The notes: a model not told the origin generated them from the letters alone. DNA of 64,000 nt from Bryobacterales bacterium (GCA_016716385.1 JADJWL010000002.1:124001-188000), one strand, 5' to 3'; shown: positions 8,957-15,902, numbered from the stretch's first letter. Made by a program: numbers and translations.

Positions 8957-9273
8957 GCGGCCAGACTACCACCGCATCGGGCTGTCTGCGGGGTACCATG
9001 CGCCTGCCACCCCATCTTCCTCATGGCGATCGTCACGAAGCGGCTACGCAAGCCGACGCGCGGGGCAGGGCCGGCAGCGGCGTGGCCGTGTGGCATGTGG
9101 CGGAAGCGGTGGACGGCGAAGAGGTACGCGCGGAAGCCGTATTCGGCGGCGAGGCGGGTCCAGAAGACGCCGCGGCGGATTTTTTGCTCGATGGCGGCGC
9201 GATCGGGGTGCGAACAAATGGGGACATCCTGGCACTCGATTTTCCTCTTTCGGCGAACAGGGTTTGGGAACTG
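8957..9273 (-). other. Uncharacterised stretch with coding-like leftward frame, no start or family
   Basis: On the minus strand, about 9245 down to 8990 is open and has a strong G/C bias in third positions (IECQDVPICSHPDRAAIE, then FWTRLAAEYGFRAYLFAVHR). It has no plausible start with a ribosome binding site and is continuous with the stump at 9306-9572 in another frame. I do not recognise the sequence. It is probably part of a decayed gene at the edge of the accessory island. Confidence 0.3.
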
Positions 9274-9314
9274 CGGCAACCGCATCCGCCCGCTACGCGG
9301 GGCGGCTATCGCAG
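9274..9314. repeat. Short dispersed repeat, copy 1
   Basis: About 41 bases beginning CGGCAACCGCATCCGCCCGC and ending in GGCTATCGCAG, nearly identical to 11128-11169. The middle (CGCCC...GGGGCG) can form a hairpin, as in REP-like elements. This copy lacks one base of the spacer found in copy 2. Confidence 0.7.
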
Positions 9315-9572
9315 CCGCCAATCCGTTGGTTCGTTGGGCAAGTGAAGGAAGCCGCCAGCGGCCGGGCTGTGGATCACGCGGCGCGGGGGCTGGACGTCGA
9401 GGAGAGCCTGGAATTCGGCTGGGTCCTCGACGCCGGTGTGGACGAGGCGCCGGGAGAGCATTCCGGTGACGGCGGCATTGCGCGACGACGCAGCCCTGCC
9501 TTCGGGGGTGCGCGGACCGATGGAACACTGCGCGTTGCGGCGATTGGCGGCGATTTGCTCTTGGGTCGCCAT
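9306..9572 (-). pseudogene. Truncated copy of the AANRRNAQ-type protein at 10167-10907
   Basis: The first 58 residues match the N-terminus of the gene at 10167-10907 almost residue for residue (IAANRRNAQCSIGPRTPEGR, then SSRNAAVTGMLSRRLVHTG and VEDPAEFQALLD). After ALLD the likeness ends, and an unrelated 30-residue tail runs to the stop. The sequence just upstream of both starts is also alike for some 65 bases, so this is a duplicated and then truncated segment, not a separate gene. The GPRTPEGKA-SS-NA motif occurs in many uncharacterised proteins of Acidobacteria and Planctomycetes. Confidence 0.75.
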
Positions 9573-9724
9573 GAGGGAGTCCTGTCAACTCCAGGATGGC
9601 ATTCGTGGTCAAGAAGACGGGCACCGGGCGTTGTGTAGAAGGAGGTTTTTGTTGAGGTTAGAGAATGGTGGATCGCTGTGACCAGCCGACTTCCGGGCCA
9701 GTCGCACAGGGGGTGTGCCATGGT

Positions 9725-9746
9725 CTGGCGCCAGGTACAGTAGAAT
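9725..9746 (+). promoter_or_regulatory. Probable hicB promoter with palindromic operator
   Basis: A perfect 10-base palindrome CTGGCGCCAG (9725-9734) sits just before a -10-like TAGAAT (9741-9746). The hicB ATG follows only 6 bases later, so the transcript would be leaderless or nearly so. A palindrome at this place fits autoregulation by a HicB-type repressor; binding is inferred. Confidence 0.45.
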
Positions 9747-9752
9747 CCAAGC

Positions 9753-9959
9753 ATGAAACTCATCGTGACGCTGGAGCGCGATGAGACCGGCATGCTCGTT
9801 GCAGAGTGCCCTTCGATTCCCGGGTGCATCTCCCAGGGACGCACGGAGGCCGAGGCCCTGGATAATATCCGCGAGGCCATCGCCGGTTGTCTCGAAGCAC
9901 GTGCAGTTCACGGCATGCCACTGACCATTGAGATCCGAGAGGTTGAGGTTCCCGCCTGA
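9753..9959 (+). CDS. hicB: HicB-family antitoxin
   Basis: 68 residues with the partial RNase-H-like HicB fold: MKLIVTLERDETGMLVAECP, SIPGCISQGRTEAEALDNIR and EAIAGCLEARAVHG. There is no DNA-binding extension. HicB neutralises the HicA mRNA interferase. In the usual arrangement a complete hicA is adjacent; here only the C-terminal part of hicA remains, starting one base after the hicB stop. The antitoxin may therefore persist without a functional toxin. Its start is set by the ATG at 9753, 6 bases after a -10-like box. Confidence 0.88.
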   Translation: MKLIVTLERDETGMLVAECPSIPGCISQGRTEAEALDNIREAIAGCLEARAVHGMPLTIEIREVEVPA

Positions 9960-9960
9960 A

Positions 9961-10104
9961 GTGGCAAGCCACGTCATTCCGATCAAGCCGGGACGCACGG
10001 CAAGCTTATCTGTGCCACAACATCGCGAAATAGCTCCGGGAACGCCGCGGGCGTTGATTCGCGCGGCGCGGATGTCCGTGGACGAATTCGTTGCCCTGGT
10101 GTGA
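9961..10104 (+). pseudogene. hicA: hicA toxin remnant (C-terminal part only)
   Basis: Directly after the hicB stop, an open frame from GTG 9961 reads VASHVIPIKPGRTASLSVPQ, then HREIAPGTPRALIRAARMSV and DEFVALV. This matches the second half of HicA: GSHV with the catalytic His, the VP-H-E-I-G-T strand and the final helix ending in hydrophobics. The first 25-30 residues of the double-stranded-RNA-binding fold are missing, and no other frame upstream supplies them because that DNA encodes hicB. The toxin is therefore truncated. A minimal 47-residue product could still be made from the GTG, but a functional interferase is unlikely. Confidence 0.7.
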
Positions 10105-10166
10105 ATTCCTCGCCGATCCCTGATTCCTTGTACTCGTGAGGAGGCCGCCCACCAGGAGCGCGCCCG

Positions 10167-10907
10167 TCAGGCTGCACGGCGCATGTTGCGCCTGATGTCC
10201 AGGAACGCCTTCAGCCGTGGCGTCAGGCGCGGCGCGCGGCGGCGGGTGTTGTGGCAACGGGTGCAGGCCGCGGGGCGGGGGCTGGATGCTTCGGAAATTG
10301 GGTTCGCTTTTGCAATTTCCGGAGCGGGCGCGGGCGCTTCGCTGCCCGGCGGCTCGGGTTCGGCCGTAGAAATGGCTTCGTTTTCGCGCTTTTGTTGCAA
10401 GGGCATCTCGCGGCGCAGCATGCGGAGGGAGCGGGCGATCTGGCGCTCGACGATGGCGGCGTGCTTCTGGAGACGCTCCAGGATCCGGCTGCCGGAGGCG
10501 TCGGCGGTCCAGGTTTCGGCCAGGACGTGGCTGGCGATCTCGTCGTGCTCGGCGGGGTCGTCGGGGAGGGGTTGATTGCCCCAGAATTTCTGCCAGGCCT
10601 CGTCGATTTGCGATTGGGCGATGGCGCACTCCATGCGCGCGATGCGCTGGGAGAGCCACAACTGGCGGGCGTAGCGAGTGACCAGGATCTGCTGGTGGGC
10701 GGATTGCGGCTGGAAATCCTCGATCAAGCCGTCGAGGAGGGCCTGGAATTCGGCGGGGTCTTCGACGCCGGTGAGAACGAGGTGCCGGGAGAACAGTCCG
10801 GTGACGGCGGCATTGCACGACGACGCGGCCTTGCCTTCGGGGGTTCGGGGACCGGTGGAATGCTGAGCATTGCGACGATTGGCGGCGATTTGTTTTTCGG
10901 TTGCCAT
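10167..10907 (-). CDS. Uncharacterised AANRRNAQ/GPRTPEGK-type protein
   Basis: 246 residues, cytoplasmic. The N-terminus has the motif MATEKQIAANRRNAQHSTGP followed by RTPEGKAASSCNAAVTGLFS, then VEDPAEFQALLDGLIEDFQP and a long helical part with ILVTRYARQLWLSQRIARME. A Pro/Glu/Ala-rich linker is near residue 185, and a basic tail follows with CTRCHNTRRRAPRLTPRLKA. The family is frequent in Acidobacteria and Planctomycetes, often in several copies near repeats, and has no known function. A truncated second copy lies at 9306-9572. The presence of paralogous, decaying copies beside short repeats suggests a mobile or recombining unit. Confidence 0.65.
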   Translation of the reverse strand: MATEKQIAANRRNAQHSTGPRTPEGKAASSCNAAVTGLFSRHLVLTGVEDPAEFQALLDGLIEDFQPQSAHQQILVTRYARQLWLSQRIARMECAIAQSQIDEAWQKFWGNQPLPDDPAEHDEIASHVLAETWTADASGSRILERLQKHAAIVERQIARSLRMLRREMPLQQKRENEAISTAEPEPPGSEAPAPAPEIAKANPISEASSPRPAACTRCHNTRRRAPRLTPRLKAFLDIRRNMRRAA

Positions 10908-10985
10908 TGGGGGAGTCCTTTCAATTGCGGGATAGCATTGGGGTACAAGCAGACGGGGGCGGGGGGTTGGGGGTGACCGCGGGCG

Positions 10986-11391
10986 CGAGCGGCTCCCGGC
11001 GATGCATTCGCGTGGCCGGCATCCTTAGTTCTCCCTGGCTCCCATTCATAATCCAAACAATATCACGACAAACTGAGAACTACAAGACAATTTACAGCCC
11101 AGGAAATACGCTTGAGTTCCGGAAATACGGCAACCGCATCCGCCCGCTGGCGCGGGGCGGCTATCGCAGTCGTTGATATTACGCAGATCAATTGGTTCGA
11201 TGGCCGCCAGTGTATGAGCGCCTGTGGCCTGCCCTTTCACCCAGAGGATGGCGCGGCAAGGTGAGACCAGTGGACCAGTGGAGCACTACGGTTCGGATCC
11301 TGTGGATTTCTTGCGTGTTGATGATTGACGAAAGCTGTGAATCGCGCTCGCGGCCTTTCCGGCTGTGGGGATCATGCGGCCCGGGATTCCC
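10986..11391. other. Intergenic stretch with one dispersed repeat; no gene seen
   Basis: This stretch is locally AT-rich (about 11040-11110), unlike the rest of the window. It contains repeat copy 2 (11128-11169). No reading frame looks coding. The low-GC patch just upstream of the repeat may be imported DNA or a regulatory region. Confidence 0.45.
11128..11169. repeat. Short dispersed repeat, copy 2
   Basis: Matches 9274-9314 over its full length apart from one or two bases (core CGCCCGCTGGCGCGGGGCG). The two copies flank the segment holding both AANRRNAQ copies and hicB, about 1.85 kb apart, and are in the same orientation. Confidence 0.7.
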
Positions 11392-11430
11392 GGGAGACAA
11401 TTTCGAGGTTGAGGTGACCGTCCCCGAATA
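11392..11430. repeat. Dispersed repeat with GAGGTTGAGGTGAC core, copy A (short)
   Basis: Contains GAGACAATTTCGAGGTTGAG, then GTGACCGTCCCCGAATA. The same core recurs in copies B (11466-11580) and C (12650-12768). This copy has only the distal 39 bases and probably represents an element end. Confidence 0.65.
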
Positions 11431-11465
11431 CGCCCCGAATACGCCCGGTTGCAGAGATCGGTCAC

Positions 11466-11580
11466 GGCAGATGTCGCGCCAACACGCCGGAAGTCCGCCA
11501 GCGCCGCCGGACGTTCAGACTCTCGCCCAAAATCTTACGGAGACAATTTCGAGGTTGAGGTGGTGACTGTCCCCGAGATA
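11466..11580. repeat. Dispersed repeat, copy B (long)
   Basis: About 115 bases alike to 12650-12768: GCCAACACGCCGGAAGTCC, GCCGCCGGACGTTCAGACTC, CCCAAAATCTTACGG, then the GAGGTTGAGGTG core and GTGACTGTCCCCGAGATA. A duplicated GTG is the main difference. It looks like the end of a lost mobile element. Confidence 0.7.
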
Positions 11581-11625
11581 CCAGATCGAGGCTGCGTGAG
11601 GCGCTGCGCCGGCCGCCGTGCCGCG

Positions 11626-12030
11626 CTATTGCCCGGAGCGGATCTCATTCAGAAGCCTGGGGTGGCGGTCGAGCAGCATGAGGAGTTTCACGAGTGCGAG
11701 CGGGGGTTTGGTTTTGCCGTTCTCGTAGCGCGAGAAGGCATTGGCGCCGCCGCCGAAGAGCGCGGCCGCCTGCCGCTGGTCGAGCGCAAGTTTCTTGCGG
11801 ACACGCGCGATGAAGCCAGGATCGACGATGGAGGCGTTCACCTGCCTGTTGAACTCCAGCATCGCCGCGCTGACCCGCTTCGATTCCGCCGCGGCCAGGA
11901 CGCTTTCCCCGCAGGCCGGGCAGAACTGGCCGCGCACGGACGGAATCGCGGTTGTTTCACCCTTGTAGGTGTAGGAAATATCACGCGTGTCCCGCACCAG
12001 TTTCCCGGCGCCGCAGGATGGGCATTTCAT
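11626..12030 (-). CDS. mqsA: MqsA antitoxin
   Basis: 134 residues. The N-terminal zinc domain has CPSC (residues 3-6) and CPAC (37-40) enclosing a beta segment, and the C-terminal half is a helix-turn-helix (QRQAAALFGGGANAFSRYEN, then GKTKPPLALVKLLMLL) of the MqsA type. A longer frame from 12324 exists but overlaps mqsR in another frame; the ATG at 12030 gives the normal family length and begins with the zinc motif. It lies 17 bases after the mqsR stop, the classical toxin-first order. MqsA binds MqsR through its N-terminus and represses the operon through its C-terminus; a matching palindrome lies at 12355-12369. Confidence 0.9.
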   Translation of the reverse strand: MKCPSCGAGKLVRDTRDISYTYKGETTAIPSVRGQFCPACGESVLAAAESKRVSAAMLEFNRQVNASIVDPGFIARVRKKLALDQRQAAALFGGGANAFSRYENGKTKPPLALVKLLMLLDRHPRLLNEIRSGQ

Positions 12031-12047
12031 GACATGGCTCCTTGTCC

Positions 12048-12344
12048 TCATCGTTCCTTGAACGAGACGATCAGCACATCGTCGATGACGGTGAGCTTCA
12101 GGTAGACATCGCCGGCCGGCGTCTTGGGGCGATAGACGTCCTGCCAGATGCGGTGATCGGCGTGCGTGGTCATGCTCTTGTAAAAGTCGCGCGGTGCCAG
12201 CGCAGCGATAACGCCGACGATCTCTTCGAAGCCGAAGCCCAGCGCCGCGCCGCCAGCGAGCGCCGAGACCGTGGCGCGGACCTTGCCCGCCGCAAGCAGG
12301 CTCTTGACGACCGCCAACTTGCAATGCGGCGGGCGCTTCTCCAC
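12048..12344 (-). CDS. mqsR: MqsR mRNA interferase toxin
   Basis: 98 residues, the normal size for MqsR. Recognisable parts are the N-terminal EKRPPHCKLAVVKSLLAAG, the middle helix EEIVGVIAALAPRDFYKSMT and the C-terminal strands THADHRIWQDVYRPKT, GDVYLKLTVIDDVLIVSFKE. The start is a GTG at 12344; the ribosome binding site is weak (GGGATA). MqsR is a RelE-fold, ribosome-independent mRNA endoribonuclease, in E. coli specific for GCU/GCA; the sequence preference of this one cannot be told. It is co-transcribed with mqsA and probably controlled by the palindrome 10 bases upstream of the start. Confidence 0.9.
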   Translation of the reverse strand: MEKRPPHCKLAVVKSLLAAGKVRATVSALAGGAALGFGFEEIVGVIAALAPRDFYKSMTTHADHRIWQDVYRPKTPAGDVYLKLTVIDDVLIVSFKER

Positions 12345-12354
12345 TATCCCAAAT

Positions 12355-12369
12355 TAACCTACTTGGTTA
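12355..12369. promoter_or_regulatory. Putative MqsA operator upstream of mqsR
   Basis: A perfect inverted repeat TAACC-TACTT-GGTTA is centred 18 bases upstream of the mqsR start. The E. coli MqsA sites have the form AACCT-spacer-AGGTT, so the AACC/GGTT arms agree. The spot is AT-rich and overlaps any promoter of mqsRA. Confidence 0.6.
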
Positions 12370-12649
12370 TATTCAGCAAGTGGGTGAATGTTGGAGCCGA
12401 AGAGAAGGGCGAGCAGATTCTGGCTAGGTATCGGCAGGTCACCAGGGATCACGTGACAGAGTGATCCGCCTGAAGGTGCAGCCCGCAACTAAGAAGCGAT
12501 CCGGCAGCAGATCGAGCGGGCGCTGCGCCTGCTGCGGACGACGCCGCTGGCCGGTTGTCTGGCCGTCTCGCACGGAGACATCGTCCGAGTCCGGCGCGGT
12601 GCCGCAGGATGCTGAGCGTCGCGCCCATCTCCGGGGCGGTGACACGGTT
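12370..12649. other. Debris between mqsRA and the repeat; no gene recognised
   Basis: No frame has start signals or family likeness. This is probably what remains of a lost gene or element: it lies between the mqsRA promoter and repeat copy C. Confidence 0.35.
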
Positions 12650-12768
12650 CAGGTCGGACATCACGCCAACACGCCGGAAGTCCACCACCGCCGCCGGACG
12701 TTCAGACTCTCTCCCCCAAAATCTTACGGGAGACAATTTCGAGGTTGAGGTGACTGTCCCCGAGATAC
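12650..12768. repeat. Dispersed repeat, copy C (long)
   Basis: The longest copy, alike to 11466-11580, ending GTGACTGTCCCCGAGATA. Its right end abuts the point where the secreted-protein stump at 12770-13410 loses its normal coding sequence, which suggests that the element's insertion truncated that gene. Confidence 0.7.
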
Positions 12769-12769
12769 G

Positions 12770-13410
12770 TTCCAGAGTGGGAGCTCCGCGCGCTGGCCGG
12801 AGGCGTCGGCGAGGCGGATGGTCCCGTGGTAGAAGCCGGCGGGCGTGCCGTCGGGGACCGCGACCGTCACCCAGTACGGGCGGCTCGTGCCGGCGGGAAT
12901 CGCATGGGCGGCAGTGGGGCGCAGGAAGACCGGGTAGCGGACGTAGCTCTTCTGCGCGGTGGCGCGGGATTCGTCGAGGTCGCGGGTGGCGACGGCGGTG
13001 TACTGGACGGGATGAAACAGCACGTCCTCGACGCGGCCCTGGGTGGCCAGCCAGGGCGTCTTCGACTCGATGGCCGCCTCGGCGCGGATGCCGGCGGTGT
13101 CGCGCAAGGCGTAGATGGCGAACGGCTCGGACTCGATTTCGCCGGGGGTGGCGGTGAGCACGAGCCGGTCGAGCGCTTCGCCGGGCGCGGGGCGCGAATT
13201 GGGCAGCAGTTCGAAGTTGCGGTCGCGGCGGTAGACGAGCCACCCGCGCCGCGCCTCGGCGGGAGACGGCGTGAGCACGGCGTCCTGGGCGGGCAGGAAG
13301 CGCTCGGTGAAGCCGCGGGCGCGCAGGTTAGCCTCGTGGTCCGGCGGAATGGGGAGATCGCCGGGCTGGCTGAAGCAAAGGACGGGCAGGGTGAGGAGGA
13401 AGAGGCGCAT
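12770..13410 (-). pseudogene. Exported protein truncated at its 3' end by a repeat element
   Basis: From ATG 13410 a signal peptide (MRLFLLTLPVLCFSQPGDLP) leads into about 210 residues of a secreted domain: RRGWLVYRRDRNFELLPNSR, DRLVLTATPGEIESEPFAIY and YWVTVAVPDGTPAGFYHGTI. This N-terminal beta-sandwich resembles that of acidobacterial secreted glycoside-hydrolase-like (DUF4091-type) proteins, which are normally several hundred residues longer. After LPLWN the frame enters repeat copy C and stops at 12724. The gene is therefore a truncated 5' part. The family call is tentative; truncation at the repeat boundary is visible directly. Confidence 0.6.
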
Positions 13411-13669
13411 GGCGGTTCTGCGGGTAGTGTAGTACGGGAATGGGGAGCTGCGGTCGTCGTTAATCGTTGAAGAAAGGCGTGTCGGATCATTCGGAAACAG
13501 CGGCGGCGGCTCCGGATCGAGTACCTCGAGGTCCTGCTTGACGCGATGCCACTGAGAGGACCTCGACAAAAGCTGCGCCCCGTTGGCCCGCCCTGACCTG
13601 CCCCCGGTAATCTGAGCCAGTCATAATTTGGAAAGCTCCAGACGACAGGACATAGAAGGAGCCTTTCAG

Positions 13670-13945
13670 ATGAAGAAGAGCAAGTACACCGAGGCGCAGA
13701 TCATCGCGGCGGTGAAGCAGATGGAGGCCGGCCGCGCGACGAAGGACGTCGCCCGCGAACTCGGCGTGACGGACCAGACGCTGTACAACTGGAAGTCGAA
13801 GTACGGCGGGATGGAAGTGAGCGACGCGAAGCGCCTCAGAGAGCTCGAGGACGAGAACCGGCGGCTGAAGACGATGGTCGCCGACCTGAGCCTCGACAAG
13901 GAGACGCTGAAGGCGGTGATCCGAAAAAACGGATGGAGCTTGTAG
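13670..13945 (+). CDS. IS3-family transposase OrfA
   Basis: 91 residues from ATG 13670, preceded by GAAGGAG. An N-terminal helix-turn-helix (KKSKYTEAQIIAAVKQMEAG, VARELGVTDQTLYNWKSKYG) is followed by a leucine-zipper-like helix (KRLRELEDENRRLKTMVADL). This is the DNA-binding part of the IS3 transposase. The last codons run through A AAA AAC at 13924-13930 in the correct phase for a -1 ribosomal shift into orfB, giving the fused OrfAB transposase. A longer frame from 13628 lacks a ribosome binding site. Confidence 0.9.
   Translation: MKKSKYTEAQIIAAVKQMEAGRATKDVARELGVTDQTLYNWKSKYGGMEVSDAKRLRELEDENRRLKTMVADLSLDKETLKAVIRKNGWSL
13924..13930 (+). promoter_or_regulatory. Programmed -1 frameshift heptamer of the IS3 element
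   Basis: The heptamer A-AAA-AAC lies in the orfA frame (codons CGA AAA AAC). A slip by one base enters the orfB frame, and orfB is displaced by -1 relative to orfA. This is the canonical X-XXY-YYZ form used by IS3-family elements. Confidence 0.75.
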
Positions 13946-14922
13946 GCGCAAGGCGGGACGTCGCGTTCGCCGTGGAGCAGTTCGGCTACAGCGAACGCGC
14001 CGCCTGCAAGCTCATGGGGGTAGACCGCAGCACATACCGGTACGGCGCGCGGCCGGACCGGAACGCGAAGCTCAGGGCCGCGCTCCTGGAGCTGGCGAAG
14101 CAGAAGCCGCGCTACGGCTACCGCCGTTTGTGGGCGCTGCTGACGCGGCGCGGATTCAGCGTGAGCCCGAAGCGGGTGTACCGGCTGTACCGGCAGGAGC
14201 ACCTGGCCGTCAGACGTCTGAAGCGCAAGCGCGTCCAGCGTGTCGCGCCGCCCCGGCCGGAACTGGTCAGAGCCAATCAGGAGTGGGCTCTGGACTTCGT
14301 TTCAGACAGTCTGGCCAGCGGCCGCGGCATCCGCTTCCTCACGGTCATCGACAGCTACACGCGCGAATGTCCGGCCATTGAGGTGGCCGGCAGTATTCCG
14401 AGCCGCCGCGTCACGCGGACGCTGGAACGCGTGATTGCAACGAGGGACGTGCCGTCGTCGCGGCGCTGCGACAACGGCCCGGAGTTCACCAGCCGTCACT
14501 TTCTGAGCTGGTGTGAGGAGCGCGGCATCGTGGTGCACCACATACAGCCCGGCCGGCCGATGCAGAACGGCCACTCGGAGAGTTTCAACGGCCGGTTCCG
14601 GGACGAATTCCTGAACGCGAACTGGTTCATCACAATGCCCGGAACGCGGACCATGACCGAAGCATGGAGGACCGACTACAACACGCTGAGGCCGCACAGC
14701 AGCCTCGGCTATCAGACGCCCGAGGAGTTTGCGCGCGCGTGCTCAGAGCCCACCAGCGGGATGACCGTCATCCCACCGGACCGCCCGCCGGCGTTTCCGG
14801 ATAGCAGAACCGTGCTCGCGGGCAAGGGTTCGCCTTCGGCCGCGGCTGACGCCGCGCCCTTGCCCGCTCCGCGCGGTTCCGCTCCAGGACGAGTGCAGCG
14901 ACGGGCGGCTCCGGCGGGATGA
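13933..14922 (+). CDS. IS3-family transposase OrfB (DDE integrase core)
   Basis: 329 residues. The N-terminal HTH_21-like part (KQKPRYGYRRLWALLTRRGF) precedes the rve integrase core with its DDE residues: Asp in WALDFVSD, Asp in RRCDNGPEFTS and Glu in NGHSESFNGRFRDE, followed by YNTLRPHSSLGYQTPEEFA. The frame is intact, so the element may be active. A roughly 60-residue Pro/Ala-rich extension after the normal end runs toward the right inverted repeat. It is probably expressed mainly as the OrfAB fusion through the frameshift at 13924-13930. Confidence 0.92.
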   Translation: MELVGARRDVAFAVEQFGYSERAACKLMGVDRSTYRYGARPDRNAKLRAALLELAKQKPRYGYRRLWALLTRRGFSVSPKRVYRLYRQEHLAVRRLKRKRVQRVAPPRPELVRANQEWALDFVSDSLASGRGIRFLTVIDSYTRECPAIEVAGSIPSRRVTRTLERVIATRDVPSSRRCDNGPEFTSRHFLSWCEERGIVVHHIQPGRPMQNGHSESFNGRFRDEFLNANWFITMPGTRTMTEAWRTDYNTLRPHSSLGYQTPEEFARACSEPTSGMTVIPPDRPPAFPDSRTVLAGKGSPSAAADAAPLPAPRGSAPGRVQRRAAPAG

Positions 14923-14989
14923 CGAACCGGCGTATCATGACAAGTACGTTTTCCAAACTCTGATTGGTGGAACGATTGGGGGCAGGTTA

Positions 14990-15218
14990 GCTTCACTCCC
15001 CTCGCACGGAGGTAATGCTTCTTCTGTCCAGCGTCCAGGACGTACGCGGTGACGACTCGGATCCTTTCGCCCCGCTCCACCAGTACCACGGCCAGAGGGC
15101 GTCCCGAATCTGTCCAGGCGACCTTACGATCCGGGAGCTTCAACCGATGTTTGCCGGTATCCCCAAGTTGCTGCGTGCGGGGCCGAGCTGAGCCAGGACT
15201 ACAAGTTCTCCCACTCAT
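14990..15218 (-). pseudogene. Remnant of a small nuclease-like domain cut by the IS3 element
   Basis: Reading leftward from 15218, the frame gives HRLKLPDRKVAWTDSGRPLA, VVLVERGERIRVVTAYVLDA and GQKKHYLRARGVK, and then runs into the right end of the IS at 14989. The run RPLAVV-V-IRVVTAYV resembles the last strands of small barnase/EndoU/RelE-like nuclease or DUF4258-type toxin domains; this is a tentative likeness. The ATG at 15218 lies inside the end of hicA (15199-15435). The gene has lost its 3' end to the IS, and no matching continuation is visible left of 13594. Confidence 0.4.
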
Positions 15219-15435
15219 CGAGTTGGATGTGAGCCTGATTCAGAATGCTGTGGAGCGTACCCACAGGAACCTCGTGCTTCCTTGGGACGATTACCGTATC
15301 CACCGTCAGATTCGAACGCCGGATGAACTTGACGTGGCTGCCCTTCTGGCCTGCCTCCACAAAGCCCGCTGCCTCCAGTCGGCGCTTGATCTCGCGGTAG
15401 GGTTGCGGGCTAAGCCGCGCCAACCTCGACCTCAA
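15199..15435 (-). CDS. hicA: HicA mRNA interferase toxin
   Basis: 78 residues. The double-stranded-RNA-binding HicA fold is complete: SPQPYREIKRRLEAAGFVEA, KGSHVKFIRRSNLTVDTVIV with the catalytic His of GSH, and PRKHEVPVGTLHSILNQAHI followed by the last helix. It overlaps hicB by 26 bases and follows it, so the order is hicB-hicA. The true start may be a few codons inside the listed ATG. HicA cleaves mRNAs when not held by HicB. This is the only intact hicA in the window; the copy at 9961 is a stump. Confidence 0.9.
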   Translation of the reverse strand: MRSRLARLSPQPYREIKRRLEAAGFVEAGQKGSHVKFIRRSNLTVDTVIVPRKHEVPVGTLHSILNQAHIQLDEWENL

Positions 15436-15616
15436 TCAGACGGACTCGCGGTGGGCGCGTGGCCCGAGGCGGTTCGAAGTACAGCTCAAGGGCTTCCTTG
15501 AGGTTGGCCAGGGCTTCGGCCTCGGTCTCTCCTTGGCTCGCGACGTCAACTTCCAAGCATTGGGAGACATACCACTCCCCTTCTTTCCAGACCCTGGCCA
15601 CAAACGGGCGCTTCAT
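15410..15616 (-). CDS. hicB: HicB antitoxin
   Basis: 68 residues from ATG 15616, immediately after a GGAGGT ribosome binding site at very short spacing (1-2 bases). HicB signature: KRPFVARVWKEGEWYVSQCL, EVDVASQGETEAEALANLKE and ALELYFEP, ending with the conserved RLIEVEV strand. A longer frame from 16027 runs across the IS border and is not the real gene. The antitoxin is translated first and the toxin start lies inside its 3' end, which couples the two. No C-terminal DNA-binding domain is present. Confidence 0.88.
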   Translation of the reverse strand: MKRPFVARVWKEGEWYVSQCLEVDVASQGETEAEALANLKEALELYFEPPRATRPPRVRLIEVEVGAA

Positions 15617-15866
15617 ACCTCCAATTCTTTCACAGGATCGCCCGAGTGCACGCATTGCCGTGGCACAACGGCTGGCAGCATGCTCCTGGCACCACGCGCG
15701 GTGCTGGCGGGCGCGGCTTCGGCATGCCGCCGACGAGCTCAGCATGCTGGATCCTACCGCCCGCCAGGCCCGCGACCCCCGACGCCTTCCGTGAATCCCG
15801 GGGAGTGCCGAGTGGGCCATCCATCTGCGTTCCGACTGGACCGCGATTGTTCCGCTCCGGACTTGG
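15617..15866. other. hicBA upstream region up to the second IS; nothing recognised
   Basis: About 250 bases between hicB and the IS end. Several frames are open because of high GC, but none has start signals or family likeness. The hicBA promoter must lie here; no strong box stands out. Confidence 0.35.
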
Positions 15867-15902
15867 TGGACAGTGCGTTGGGAGTAAGTGTTAGCCATTG
15901 AA

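Larger units (their letters stand above)
13594..14989 (+). mobile_element. IS3-family insertion sequence (about 1.4 kb)
   Basis: Two overlapping transposase frames lie between imperfect inverted ends: left TGACCTGCCCCC at 13594-13605 and right GGGGGCAGGTTA at 14978-14989, both followed inward, after a similar distance, by TTTGGAAA. The element appears complete. No clear target duplication is seen next to these ends, so the exact borders may be off by a few bases. It cuts off the gene remnant at 14990-15218. Confidence 0.85.

Noticed and set aside
9651..9664. A second attC-like R' box (GTTAGAG) upstream of hicB
   Set aside because: No matching RYYYAAC box or paired arms are found within the preceding 140 bases, so it does not fold.
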